Shown: positions 8,340 through 16,632 of the stretch, one piece after another
Numbering within the stretch: position 1 is the stretch's first letter
Layout: each line of letters begins with the position of its first letter
DNA from: an uncultured Bacteroidales bacterium
GTDB lineage: Bacteria > Bacteroidota > Bacteroidia > Bacteroidales > UBA932
Length of the DNA: 35,157 nucleotides
Direction of reading: 5' to 3'
Assembly (NCBI GenBank): GCA_945827785.1
Contig: CALZOR010000016.1
Coordinates: 1 to 35,157 of the forward strand
The notes under the pieces: model-generated
What the model was told of the DNA's origin: nothing
The model's database searches: none
What the model saw: only the letters and a program-made list of their open reading frames with translations
Program-made: the position numbers and the translations under genes

Positions 8340-9653
8340 CTATTTGCCTTCGAACATGTCCCGGCGTGGCAGTTTGCTGCCGTACTGCTGACGCAGCTTC
8401 TTGAACAGCTCGTCTGTGTACTTGGTCTGTGATGGCCCCTTCCAAGTGCTGGTGTTTGTAATCATGATCCAGCATTCCCCGTCAGGGAAACATTTAACAA
8501 GCGCACTTGTGCCTGAAAGGGTTCCCGTCCTGCTCCAGCCCTTCCTTGGATTGGTGTCGTTCCATCCGAGCGAATATGTATCCTTGTCCATATACTCGGT
8601 CATCTGCCTGACGGCTTCCTTCGAAATGATGTCCGGAACCTCGTCCCGCCCGTCAATAGACGCCACAAATCTCGCAAGCTCGACAGGGGAGCCGCACCAT
8701 GCACCGGCTCCTGAGAGCAGTGTGATGTCATTTCCGCCATAGCATCTTTCCACGGTCCTTCCGCTGCGGTTGTATTCCTCTATATATTTGCCCTCTCCTT
8801 CGTTGGTGTAGTATCTTACCTCGTTCTTGCGCTTGTCCTCATAGTAGATTCCTGCTATGTGCATGTCGTAACATCCTGCCTTTTGCAAAACTTCCTTCTG
8901 GATGAATTTCTCGTAAGGCATTCCGGACACCTTCTCGATTATCCTGGATAGAAGCAGGTAGCCGAAGTTTGAATATTTCTGCCAGCTTCCCGGCTTGAAG
9001 CGCAGGGACTGCCTCATAACAAGCCCGATATAGTCTTCGGCAGAAGGAGCATGGTCAAGTTTCAACTGGTGCATCACGTCGCGGGAAGAGAAAAGCGGGT
9101 CTCTGCGGAATCCAGCCTGATGTCTCAGTAGGTGCTCCACCGTGATTTTCTTGTAATTTCTGTCCCTGAACTTGTATATGGTATCATTCAGAATTCCGGT
9201 AGGTCCAAACACCGTGTCCTTTATGGAGAGCATGCCCTTGTCCTGAAGGACCATGATCCCGGCTGCGGTTATGAGTTTTGAAACGGAAGCCATTCTCAAG
9301 ATATTTCCCGGTTCCATCCTCAGTTCTTTCTCCTCGTCAGCCCATCCAAAGCCTTTCGCATAGAGGAGCGAGTCGTTCCTCATGATTGCAAGAGAAGCTC
9401 CCTTCATCCACCATTTTCTCAGATAGGCTTCAACTTTCCTGTCCATTCCCTCAAGTTCTTCAATCTGGGACATATCATTGGTAATCAGTTCGTTGAGCTT
9501 GATACGTGCTTCGACCTTGATGGGTTCTGCATCGCCCTTGCTCCGGCTGCTTGCCAGAAGGATGACAACTCCTATGGCAACCGCAATAATTGCCAGAGCC
9601 AGAATCGTTTTTCTTGACAGTTTAAAAGGTATATGTTCTTGCAATATTCCCAT
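8340..9653 (-). CDS. Serine hydrolase, class C beta-lactamase/PBP fold, membrane anchored
   Basis: This 437-aa protein has one N-terminal transmembrane segment (about residues 16-34), so the catalytic domain is probably periplasmic. The catalytic SxxK is S123-V-S-K126 in MASVSKLITAAG. The YxN element is Y227-S-N229 in KYSNFGYLLLSRI. The third box is R375-T-G377, in place of the KTG of beta-lactamases or the HxG of esterases. This set fits the broad beta-lactamase-related family (peptidases, esterases, lactamases), so no substrate should be assumed. It is the last gene of a minus-strand operon, 3 bases after the cytidylate-kinase-like gene, and abuts buk tail to tail. Confidence 0.88.
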   Translation of the reverse strand: MGILQEHIPFKLSRKTILALAIIAVAIGVVILLASSRSKGDAEPIKVEARIKLNELITNDMSQIEELEGMDRKVEAYLRKWWMKGASLAIMRNDSLLYAKGFGWADEEKELRMEPGNILRMASVSKLITAAGIMVLQDKGMLSIKDTVFGPTGILNDTIYKFRDRNYKKITVEHLLRHQAGFRRDPLFSSRDVMHQLKLDHAPSAEDYIGLVMRQSLRFKPGSWQKYSNFGYLLLSRIIEKVSGMPYEKFIQKEVLQKAGCYDMHIAGIYYEDKRKNEVRYYTNEGEGKYIEEYNRSGRTVERCYGGNDITLLSGAGAWCGSPVELARFVASIDGRDEVPDIISKEAVRQMTEYMDKDTYSLGWNDTNPRKGWSRTGTLSGTSALVKCFPDGECWIMITNTSTWKGPSQTKYTDELFKKLRQQYGSKLPRRDMFEGK

Positions 9654-9656
9654 CGG

Positions 9657-10256
9657 TTATAGTTTTCCGCTTTTTTTAGCAAAATCAATGATGAAATCGG
9701 CAGTTCCCTCAATGCCGAGTATGGATGAATCCATACACAGATTATATGTTGAAGCAACGCCCCAGTTCCCGAAAGTATAGTAGTTGTAGTAATCTTCTCT
9801 CTCCTTGTCCTTCTTCTCGATGAAACTCAGTGCTTTTTCTGGGCAGGATTCACCTCGTTCGCACACTCTTTTGATTCTCTCCTCGATTGGAGCAGTCAGG
9901 AAGACATTGAGTATGAATTCCTTGTCACGGAGGATATAATCCGAGCATCTTCCGACAAATATGGCGGAACCTTGCTCGGCAATCTGCTTGATCGTCTCGC
10001 TCTGCATCTTGAAAAGTTCGTTTTCGCTGGTATAGTCCCTGCCGAACGGGCCGTTGAAGACAGTCTTCAGCGAGAAGAAATGCCTTGTCTCGTCATTTTC
10101 CTTGAACAGGTTTTCGCTGAAACCGCTGTCCTGGGCTGCCTTGTTTATGAGTTCAACGTCATAAACCGGGATATTCAACTTTCTGCCCAGCTCACGTGCA
10201 ACTGCAAGTCCGCCGCTTCCGAACTGTCGTCCTATATTTATAACTATGTGTCTCAT
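9657..10256 (-). CDS. Cytidylate kinase-like family protein
   Basis: This 199-aa P-loop protein opens with INIGRQFGSGGLAVARELG, the variant Walker A of the cytidylate kinase-like (AAA_26) family. NIPVYDVELINKAA follows, and later FVGRCSDYIL and NVFLTAPIEERIKRV, which are LID-region-like motifs of nucleotide kinases. It is shorter than true Cmk and is the type common in gut anaerobes, where its substrate is mostly unproven. It lies 6 bases downstream of the MATE gene and 3 bases upstream of the serine hydrolase, hence in the same transcript. There is no sign of damage. Confidence 0.87.
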   Translation of the reverse strand: MRHIVINIGRQFGSGGLAVARELGRKLNIPVYDVELINKAAQDSGFSENLFKENDETRHFFSLKTVFNGPFGRDYTSENELFKMQSETIKQIAEQGSAIFVGRCSDYILRDKEFILNVFLTAPIEERIKRVCERGESCPEKALSFIEKKDKEREDYYNYYTFGNWGVASTYNLCMDSSILGIEGTADFIIDFAKKSGKL

Positions 10257-10262
10257 AGGCTT

Positions 10263-11648
10263 TTAGAGTTTACTTCCCAATATCGTGGGATCATCCCCGT
10301 CATTAAGTTTGCCAAGTTTCCTGAACAGTCTTCCCAGAAGGACAGCCGTCATGACAAAGGCCAGAAAGTCCGAAATCGGAAAACTCATCCATATACCCTT
10401 GCCTCCGAATTCCAAAGGAAGGAGATACAGAAGCGGAAGGAGGATGAGAATCTGTCTTGACAATGAAAGGAGGATGGACTTGTTTACCATACCAAGGCAT
10501 TGGAAAAGGTTGGTTGAAATCATCTGGAAGCCTACAAGGAAGAACATCAGGTTCATGATTCTGAGGCTTTCGGATGCCATGTCCAGAAGTTCAGGGTCGC
10601 TTGTAAATACGCTTGCTGCGATTCTTGGGGCAAACACGCTAAGCAGGCAGCAAATCGTGGTGACGACGGTGGCCATAATCGCAGTCTTCTTGAACACTTC
10701 CTTCACCCTTGAATATTTCCTCGCACCGTAGTTGTAGCCGGCAATTGGCTGCATGCCCTGGTTGAATCCGATGCAGATCATCACGAACATGAAGGTAAGC
10801 CTGTTGCAGATTCCGTAGGAGCCGATGCCCAGGTCACCGCTGTATTTGCGAAGCTGCTGGTTGATGAAAAGGGTTACCAGACAGGCTGCAGAGTTCATCA
10901 AGAATGGACCGAAACCTATTGACAATGAGTCTTTTGCAATCCTGCGGTCCAATCTGAAATATCCTTTTTCGAAATGTGGAATCCTTGTTTTCCGGCTGAA
11001 ATGGTGCATGACTACAACCAGCGCAAGGGTCTGTGAAATTACCGTTGCCCAGGCCGCTCCGCTGATGCCCATGTCGAATACGAATATGAACAGAGGGTCG
11101 AGAGCTGTATTGAAAAGTACTGTGAAAATTGTAAGTCCCATTGCCTTCTTCGGATTGCCGGCAGAACGCATGAGATTGTTCAGACCAAAGTACAGATGAG
11201 TAATCACGTTTCCATAAAGGATGATTTTCATGTACTCCTTTGCGTATGGAAGGGTATTCTCGCTGGCTCCGAAGAAATAAAGTATGGGGTCAATGAAAAT
11301 CAGGGCGGCAGCCATGAAGAGGATACTGATGATTGTATTGAGAGTCAATACATTGCCGAGAACCTTGTCAGCCGCTTTATAGTTGTGCTGGCCCAGAAGG
11401 ACGCTCATGATCGTTGCTCCTCCGAGCCCTACCAATGTGCCGAAGGCGGTGGAAAGGTTCATCAGGGGGAAGGTCACTGCCAGTCCGGAGATGGCAAGCG
11501 GCCCCACGCCATGGCCGATGAAGATGCTGTCGACCATGTTGTAGAGTGATGATGCTGTCTGTGCTATGATTGCCGGCAGTGCATACTGCTTGAGAAGCTT
11601 GCCGATTTTTTCCGTTCCTAGTTCAGTCGGTGCTGAGGATGCTGCCAT
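10263..11648 (-). CDS. MATE family efflux transporter
   Basis: This 461-aa polytopic membrane protein has about 12 hydrophobic segments in two homologous halves. It opens with LGTEKIGKLLKQYALPAIIAQTASSLYN and VDSIFIGHGVGPLAISGLAV, typical of the first MatE repeat. FGLNNLMRSAGNPKKAM and IGFNQGMQPIAGYNYGARKY are equally typical of the family. MATE proteins export organic cations or drugs in exchange for Na+ or H+. The substrate here is unknown. It lies 14 bases downstream of an FKBP lipoprotein gene and 6 bases upstream of the kinase-like gene; co-transcription is likely, but a shared function is not obvious. Confidence 0.94.
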   Translation of the reverse strand: MAASSAPTELGTEKIGKLLKQYALPAIIAQTASSLYNMVDSIFIGHGVGPLAISGLAVTFPLMNLSTAFGTLVGLGGATIMSVLLGQHNYKAADKVLGNVLTLNTIISILFMAAALIFIDPILYFFGASENTLPYAKEYMKIILYGNVITHLYFGLNNLMRSAGNPKKAMGLTIFTVLFNTALDPLFIFVFDMGISGAAWATVISQTLALVVVMHHFSRKTRIPHFEKGYFRLDRRIAKDSLSIGFGPFLMNSAACLVTLFINQQLRKYSGDLGIGSYGICNRLTFMFVMICIGFNQGMQPIAGYNYGARKYSRVKEVFKKTAIMATVVTTICCLLSVFAPRIAASVFTSDPELLDMASESLRIMNLMFFLVGFQMISTNLFQCLGMVNKSILLSLSRQILILLPLLYLLPLEFGGKGIWMSFPISDFLAFVMTAVLLGRLFRKLGKLNDGDDPTILGSKL

Positions 11649-11662
11649 TATTATAGTTTTCC

Positions 11663-12700
11663 TTAGTCTTCAGGTTCTTCAACAATTTCAATTTCAAAAA
11701 TGAGAGGGGAGTAGGTAGGAATCGTGCTTCCGCTGCCGGAAACTCCATATCCGAGTGCTGATGTGAACATGCCTATGCCCTTTTCCATCGGCCGCATCTG
11801 CCAGAGGGTGAGGGCAAAGCCTGTGATAACCGACGATCCGCTCAATTCGATGCTTGTGGCCTCCTCTGCCCATTTAACCTTTACCGGACTGTAACCCTTT
11901 GTGGATGAATAGATTCCATTATCCTTGGCTACCTTTTCCACAGTGGTGTCGAAGACCTGGCCGTTGAGGAGCCTTCCTGTGTAATTGATATAGATTGTGG
12001 TATCGGAAGGGAATGCCGTGGTATCGACAGGGTCGGCGAGTCTTCTGTAGTACATGCCCTTGTATCCTTCGACAGTATCCTTGACCGTCATGTCGGCAAA
12101 TATTTCGGGATGGTGGCTCATATACCTGCCCATACTGTCAATCTGCCATTGGATTACATCTGTTGTAAAGTCCACTATATCAAACTCATAGATAAAATTG
12201 TCGCTGTCCGTGGATGTGCTTTCGTACTCTTCCTTCGTGTCGAAGAGCTCGCTTGTCATGAGCCACCCCGGGATTGCCGCCCTGACATGGCCTCCGGTGT
12301 GCATACCGATCAGGAGTTCAGAAACTCCTCTCTGGATGTATCCGTCCGTGATTTCCATTATCTTGGGGCCATAGTAGTTGCCTTCAACATAGGTACCAAG
12401 CTTTCGGGCTGTGTTTTCATCCGTGTAGCTTCCGATGGTTCCGTCAAGTGAACTTGTTATGTAGTTGACATATGCAAATCCGTCATTTGTCACTTCAGTA
12501 CCGGATGCATCCCCGTCGGTTCTTTCAATTATCACGCTGCCCAGAGGTGTCGTCTCTGCATTCGGGTAATTGACATGCTTCCATGCATCGAAATATCTGA
12601 TTGATGCTTCGTTCGGACCTGTCTTTGCTGACTTTGCACAACCGGCAAATGCTGCCGCAATCGCGGTGAGAAGCATGAAATTGGAGATAACTTTCTTCAT
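11663..12700 (-). CDS. FKBP-type peptidyl-prolyl isomerase lipoprotein, probably two FKBP domains
   Basis: This is a 345-aa lipoprotein precursor with a signal peptide ending in AAFAGC (Cys21). The C-terminal domain (about 225-345) is a clear FKBP fold: INYTGRLLNGQVFDTT, SSVITGFALTLWQMRPMEKG and the end TYSPLIFEIEIVE. The region about 65-195 repeats the pattern in weaker form (VNYITSSLDGT, QRGVSELLIGMHTGGHVRAAIPG), suggesting an older, degenerate FKBP copy. Such periplasmic or outer-membrane FKBP lipoproteins assist folding of envelope proteins. It is first in the operon FKBP-MATE-kinase-hydrolase, with a -7 box 32 bases upstream. Confidence 0.88.
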   Translation of the reverse strand: MKKVISNFMLLTAIAAAFAGCAKSAKTGPNEASIRYFDAWKHVNYPNAETTPLGSVIIERTDGDASGTEVTNDGFAYVNYITSSLDGTIGSYTDENTARKLGTYVEGNYYGPKIMEITDGYIQRGVSELLIGMHTGGHVRAAIPGWLMTSELFDTKEEYESTSTDSDNFIYEFDIVDFTTDVIQWQIDSMGRYMSHHPEIFADMTVKDTVEGYKGMYYRRLADPVDTTAFPSDTTIYINYTGRLLNGQVFDTTVEKVAKDNGIYSSTKGYSPVKVKWAEEATSIELSGSSVITGFALTLWQMRPMEKGIGMFTSALGYGVSGSGSTIPTYSPLIFEIEIVEEPED

Positions 12701-12731
12701 CTATATTTATGTCAAATAATTAAACAAACTG

Positions 12732-12739
12732 CAAATTTA
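12732..12739 (-). promoter_or_regulatory. -7 box for the FKBP-MATE operon
   Basis: Read on the minus strand this is TAAATTTG, a full match to TAnnTTTG, 32 bases before the start at 12700. No consensus -33 lies at 19-21 bases, so the call is moderate. Confidence 0.45.
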
Positions 12740-12766
12740 GGAATTTTCATAAAATATCACTCACTC

Positions 12767-12941
12767 AAGTTTCGCAAGTTATAACTTATTTATGTCCTGA
12801 GGGGTGTGCCGCTTGCGAAACTTCTTCCCACCGCACATTTCCCTTTCTACGAGGACCTATCCCTAAATCCCTTCCCCCGGGGAAGGGACTTGCTGTCGAC
12901 CTAAAGGTCTCTAAATATGGTAGTTTCGCATTTGCGAAACT
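12767..12941. repeat. Hairpin-rich intergenic element with inverted GTTTCGCA repeats
   Basis: The spacer between two minus-strand FKBP genes holds four perfect inverted repeats. AAGTTTCGCAAG (12767-12778) pairs with CTTGCGAAACTT (12812-12823). TCCCTTCCCC (12868-12877) pairs with GGGGAAGGGA (12879-12888). GACCT/AGGTC lies at 12898-12909. AGTTTCGCA (12922-12930) pairs with TGCGAAACT (12933-12941). The same GTTTCGCA word opens and closes the element. The copy at 12922-12941 lies 4 bases beyond the stop of the upstream gene and could terminate its transcript, although no long T-tract follows. It may be a dispersed intergenic repeat. Confidence 0.6.
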
Positions 12942-12945
12942 TAAA

Positions 12946-13491
12946 TCATTCATTTGATATACTGTGAACCCATATCTTGTAGAGCAATGCCGAATTAGCA
13001 GGAATTATGCCAAAGGTTTTTTTACCGAATCCGTATTTTCCCGAGAAAATGATTTCGCATTCTTCCCCGGCCCTGACTCCGACAAGACCGTTCCTGAGCC
13101 CTTTGACCATGGTGTCGCTGCTCATGTTGAAGGTCATTATCTTCAACTGTTCCTCATCGAGATTCCATCCGGCGCTCTGTGCGATCTCGGCATTGTTGGT
13201 GGCAAAAAGATCCGATGGCCTGCTCTGGAAAACATAGCCGGCGTAGTAGAAGGATATGGTACCTCCCTCCTGCAGTGCCTCGCCTTCTCCTGCTTTGAGC
13301 GTCAGCCTTGCCGCACCTTTGTTATGGCTTACCGTCACTGTCGAATCGGATTTCATGACTGACTCCACATAGCTGTCAATCTTTGTTTCCTGGCTGGTGT
13401 ATGTGAGTTCCAGTTTCTGCTTGGTGCAGGATGACAGTGCCACTGCCATTGCTGCGATTATTGTAGCTGTTATATACGTGTTCTTCATCAT
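12946..13491 (-). CDS. FKBP-like lipoprotein
   Basis: This is a 181-aa lipoprotein precursor; the signal peptide ends at ALSSC with Cys22. The frame is open to 13518, but the ATG at 13491 overlaps the TGA of the upstream nrnA gene as ATGA, which indicates translational coupling and a proper signal-peptide start. The mature part has FKBP traits: a hydrophobic strand ISFYYAGYVFQ, MVKGLRNGLVGVRAGEECEIIF, YGFGKKTFGIIPANSALLYKIWV. The usual DG-x-x-F-D active-site loop is hard to recognise, so isomerase activity is uncertain. Coupling to a nucleotidase with an unrelated job is typical of compact Bacteroidota operons. Confidence 0.8.
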   Translation of the reverse strand: MMKNTYITATIIAAMAVALSSCTKQKLELTYTSQETKIDSYVESVMKSDSTVTVSHNKGAARLTLKAGEGEALQEGGTISFYYAGYVFQSRPSDLFATNNAEIAQSAGWNLDEEQLKIMTFNMSSDTMVKGLRNGLVGVRAGEECEIIFSGKYGFGKKTFGIIPANSALLYKIWVHSISNE

Positions 13492-14540
13492 TGTTCTGAC
13501 AAAAATTCTTCTATACATTTGACTCCATATCCCATCGCCTGGTCCATTCCCGGTATGTCATCCGGGAAGAGAATCTTTCCTCCGGAAGCATTTTCGTGTC
13601 CTCCTCCATGGAAATATCTTGTCGCACATTTGTTGGCTGACGTGCCTTTCTTGCTTCTTACCGATACCCTTGCCTTTCCCTGGTCTTCCTTTATGAACAC
13701 GCTCAGGCGTATGTCTGCAACATCAAGCGGAATGTTCACAAATCCTTCCGTATCACCTTCTTTGACATCATATTTCAGCATTGTTTCCTTGTCCAGGACC
13801 ATGCATGCTCCGCCATTGCCTGTTATCGTCATCCTGTCCTTCAGCAGCAGGCCGAGCAGTTTCAGGCGGTTTTCCCTGTAACTGTGCATGACTTTTTCCA
13901 CAATGGCATCCCTGTCAACTCCTGCGGCAATCAGTTTCGAGGCCATGACAAGCGTCGAAGGGTAGGTGGAATTCCTGAAATTGTTCGTATCCGTCGTCAT
14001 GCCGCTGTAGAGAGCGTTGGCACATTCCCTCGGGAGCAGGGCCGCATCATCGTTGATGCCGGGGCAGTTCATCAATATATGGAACAGGACTTCGGAAGCC
14101 GAGGATATCTCAATCTCCGAGAATACCTCATCAAATTTTGAACGGTCCGGATGGAGGTGATGGTCAATGAGTATTTTAGCTGCAGGACTTTGCTCAAGGG
14201 CAGTCTCGAGATATTCCGTCCTGTTGAATGCGTTGAAATCGAGGCAGAATACAAGGTCACAGTTCCTGATGGTATCGATTGCTTTGTCAGGAGTGTTTTC
14301 ATAAACAATCACATCCTCGGAGGGAGTGCCTGCAGAAATGAAAGCAAGATTGTCTGGATACATGCTCGGGAGGACAATTTTCAAGCTCCGGCATCCGTAT
14401 GCCTTGAGAAAATGGTACAGGCCGGTTGTGCTTCCGATTGCGTCACCATCCGGCTTGATATGGGTGGTGATGGCAATTCTGCTGGCATCGGAAGCCATCT
14501 TCATCATTCTTTCCGCTTTCTGTGCTGTGATTTCTTTCAT
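13488..14540 (-). CDS. nrnA: DHH family phosphoesterase, NrnA-like oligoribonuclease/pAp phosphatase
   Basis: This 350-aa cytoplasmic Mn-dependent phosphoesterase has the metal ligands laid out as in NrnA: H27 and D31/D33 in THIKPDGDAIGS, D101 in FCLDFNAFNR, and D126-H127-H128 in ILIDHHLHPD. The C-terminal DHHA1 substrate domain carries G312-G-G-H315 in FHGGGHENASGG. Family enzymes degrade short RNA (nano-RNA) and linear dinucleotides and dephosphorylate pAp. Which activity dominates cannot be read from sequence. Its stop overlaps the start of the FKBP-like gene. It is transcribed away from the 14652 gene, with two tandem TAATTTTG boxes upstream. Confidence 0.92.
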   Translation of the reverse strand: MKEITAQKAERMMKMASDASRIAITTHIKPDGDAIGSTTGLYHFLKAYGCRSLKIVLPSMYPDNLAFISAGTPSEDVIVYENTPDKAIDTIRNCDLVFCLDFNAFNRTEYLETALEQSPAAKILIDHHLHPDRSKFDEVFSEIEISSASEVLFHILMNCPGINDDAALLPRECANALYSGMTTDTNNFRNSTYPSTLVMASKLIAAGVDRDAIVEKVMHSYRENRLKLLGLLLKDRMTITGNGGACMVLDKETMLKYDVKEGDTEGFVNIPLDVADIRLSVFIKEDQGKARVSVRSKKGTSANKCATRYFHGGGHENASGGKILFPDDIPGMDQAMGYGVKCIEEFLSEQ

Positions 14541-14570
14541 TCTATAGACTCAAGTATTTTAATGGTGGCG

Positions 14571-14586
14571 CAAAATTACAAAATTA
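14571..14586 (-). promoter_or_regulatory. Tandem -7 boxes for nrnA
   Basis: On the minus strand TAATTTTG occurs twice, at 14571-14578 and 14579-14586, both matching TAnnTTTG. They stand 31 and 39 bases before the nrnA start at 14540. A clear -33 partner is not visible. Confidence 0.45.
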
Positions 14587-14587
14587 T

Positions 14588-14619
14588 ATTGCATTTCATA
14601 AATGAAATTTCTAACTTTG
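14588..14619 (+). promoter_or_regulatory. Promoter of the 14652 gene and DUF3822-rsmD genes
   Basis: ATTG at 14588-14591, a 20-base spacer and TAACTTTG at 14612-14619 fit the Bacteroidota promoter. The start codon at 14652 lies 33 bases downstream. It overlaps the divergent nrnA promoter region. Confidence 0.6.
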
Positions 14620-14651
14620 TCCGTGATTTGGAAAATAAAAACACCAACATA

Positions 14652-15341
14652 ATGAATTCAATACTTAAAAAGGTTTTAACCTATCTTGTTTTCCCTGTAA
14701 TTATCGTGGGGCTGACCTACTGGATTGTGAAAAGTGTATCTGCACCGGTAGAGTTCAATAAAATGAAAGACTATCGTACAACCATTGCCGTACAGAGGCT
14801 GAAAGACATCCGTGACCTCCAGGTTGCATTCAAGAATGTCAATGGAAGGTACACTGCAGACATCGACTCCCTCATCAACTTCTACAAAGAAGGCAAGATG
14901 AAGATTATCATGCAGGTGGGTTCTCAGGATGACTCTCTTGCCGTTGAGAACACCAAGAAACTCAAGAAACGCAATCCGAGAATCAAACCTGAGCAGATGC
15001 TTGAGCTCTATCAGAAAGGCGAGAAACTCGTGTTCAAGATTGAGAATGAAATGCCTGTAAAGGATACTCTCTTCAACGACCGTCCTGATTTCCGTCCGGA
15101 TTCACTCGCTTTCATTCCTTTCTGCGGAGAGCGTATCATCATGGATGCAACTGTCAAGATGGTATCAGGTGTGAAGGTTCCTCTTTTCGAGGCTTCAATG
15201 CCTTACAAACTCCTCCTCAGAGGTCTTGACAACCAGCTCAGAATCAACCTCGATGCAGAGAGGGAGGATCAGGGACGTTATCCTGGACTTCAGGTCGGAA
15301 GTATCACAGCTCCTAACAACAACGCCGGAAACTGGGAGTAG
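14652..15341 (+). CDS. Uncharacterised membrane-anchored protein
   Basis: This 229-aa protein has one N-terminal hydrophobic helix (about residues 8-27, LTYLVFPVIIVGLTYWIV) and a mostly soluble remainder. The segment TTIAVQRLKDIRDLQVAFKNVNGRYTADIDSLINF recalls the pseudopilin-like pattern in which a long helix leads into a short sheet, but no prepilin cleavage motif is present. The rest is Lys/Glu-rich and ends in an Asn-rich AAP-like tail (ITAPNNNAGNWE). The frame is open upstream to 14151 inside nrnA; the start at 14652 is chosen for its position after the promoter and its clean membrane anchor. I recognise it only as a conserved Bacteroidales protein type, with no assigned function. Confidence 0.82.
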   Translation: MNSILKKVLTYLVFPVIIVGLTYWIVKSVSAPVEFNKMKDYRTTIAVQRLKDIRDLQVAFKNVNGRYTADIDSLINFYKEGKMKIIMQVGSQDDSLAVENTKKLKKRNPRIKPEQMLELYQKGEKLVFKIENEMPVKDTLFNDRPDFRPDSLAFIPFCGERIIMDATVKMVSGVKVPLFEASMPYKLLLRGLDNQLRINLDAEREDQGRYPGLQVGSITAPNNNAGNWE

Positions 15342-15367
15342 AACTTCAGAAAACAAGTCTGTATGTA

Positions 15368-16075
15368 ATGACATCAACGGATAAACATAACAGCAGAATA
15401 TCCATTCAAGTCGGCTTGAGTGGATATTCTTTTATAAGGCATATCGGTCCGGAAGCTCATGTCTCCGGATGGATGGGCGCTGACAAGGTCTTCACCTGCG
15501 CCGATCTCCAGAGAAGGTATGACGAGGTGGAAATTGGAATCTTCACTCCGAAATTCACCCTTGTCCCTGCACATTTCCATTCTCCGGAAAAGTCGCGGGA
15601 GATTCTTGGTGAGGTGGTGTCCGTTGGTGATTCCGATTCTGTCAACCATGTTACTGTTCCGGAATTCGGAGCCGTTCTGGTCTATTCCAGTTCCATTGGG
15701 GGTACCCTTCCCAGAGTGCTTTCCCAGACTGTGCTGAAGACTGACGGAAGTACTTCGGAACCTCGTCCTTGTGTGTATTATATGCTTAACAGCCTTCGCC
15801 GGATGTCGGAGTACAACAAGATTGTTGCTGCATTTGCCGACGGCTGGATTTATCTGGTAATCGCCCAGGGACGCACGCTTTTGTTGTGCAACTGTTTCCG
15901 CGCTCCGGATTTCACCACTGCGGAATATTTCATCTTCCTTGCAATGAAGAGGCTCCAACTTAATCCGGAGGTCTCCTCGATAACCTTCACCACTCCTTTG
16001 AAGGAGGAAGAAGAAATGTCACTCTACAGGTATTTCCGTGGAGTTGATGCTGTAAAGACGGGAGGAGAGGGATGA
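15368..16075 (+). CDS. DUF3822 family protein
   Basis: This 235-aa cytoplasmic protein shows ISIQVGLSGYSFIRHIG at the N-terminus, EVEIGIFTPKFTLVPAHFHSPEKSREIL in the middle and YYMLNSLRRMSEYNKIVAAFADGWIYLVIAQG later, a pattern I associate with DUF3822. Members resemble the ASKHA fold of PilM-like proteins. In Bacteroidota it sits directly before rsmD, and here its TGA overlaps the rsmD start as ATGA. No enzymatic motif is obvious, so function stays open; the coupling implies a link to ribosome assembly at most by association. Confidence 0.8.
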   Translation: MTSTDKHNSRISIQVGLSGYSFIRHIGPEAHVSGWMGADKVFTCADLQRRYDEVEIGIFTPKFTLVPAHFHSPEKSREILGEVVSVGDSDSVNHVTVPEFGAVLVYSSSIGGTLPRVLSQTVLKTDGSTSEPRPCVYYMLNSLRRMSEYNKIVAAFADGWIYLVIAQGRTLLLCNCFRAPDFTTAEYFIFLAMKRLQLNPEVSSITFTTPLKEEEEMSLYRYFRGVDAVKTGGEG

Positions 16076-16617
16076 GGATAATCGGTGGAAAACTCAGGGG
16101 CAAGACAATCTGCCCGCCCAATGGATACAAGGCTCGTCCTACGACAGATTTTGCCAAGGAGGGGCTTTTCAATATTCTTAACAATGAATATGAAATGGAG
16201 GGATTGCAGGTTCTCGACCTTTTCGGTGGGACAGGTTCCATTTCATTTGAATTTGCTTCACGCGGGGCATCAATGGTCTATTGCGTGGAGATGCTTCCGC
16301 TTCATGCCAATTTCATCAAGTCACAGGCCCAGCAGTTCGGCTTGAAGAATGTGACGGTAGTCAGACACAATGTATTTGACTTCCTTGAAATCTGCCACGA
16401 GAAATTCGATATCGTGTTTGCAGATCCTCCTTATGCCATTGAAGGACTGGACGGGATTCCTGACAAGGTGTTTGCCAGGGAAATCATTCACCCCGGAGGA
16501 TATCTGATTCTGGAACATCCCGATGAATATGAATTCAGTTCACATCCGTATTTCGTTAAGGAGAGAAAATATGGAAATGTACATTTTTCTTTCTTCGAAA
16601 TGCCTGAAAATCAGTAA
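16072..16617 (+). CDS. rsmD: 16S rRNA (guanine966-N2)-methyltransferase RsmD
   Basis: This 181-aa SAM-dependent enzyme methylates G966 of 16S rRNA during small-subunit assembly. Key features in order: MRIIGGKLRGK at the N-terminus, RPTTDFAKEGLFNIL for rRNA contact, the SAM-binding LDLFGGTGSISFEFASRGA (about 48-66), and the N6/N2-type catalytic DPPY at 118-121 in VFADPPYAI. Length is usual for RsmD. It overlaps the DUF3822 gene by 4 bases and is followed 15 bases later by a secreted protein gene, so one transcript from 14619 may cover all four. Confidence 0.95.
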   Translation: MRIIGGKLRGKTICPPNGYKARPTTDFAKEGLFNILNNEYEMEGLQVLDLFGGTGSISFEFASRGASMVYCVEMLPLHANFIKSQAQQFGLKNVTVVRHNVFDFLEICHEKFDIVFADPPYAIEGLDGIPDKVFAREIIHPGGYLILEHPDEYEFSSHPYFVKERKYGNVHFSFFEMPENQ

Positions 16618-16632
16618 ATTCTTAACCAAACC

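Noticed and set aside
14151..14651. N-terminal 167-codon extension of the 14652 gene
   Set aside because: It overlaps nrnA on the opposite strand, lies mostly upstream of a good promoter, and the true protein begins with a membrane anchor at 14652.
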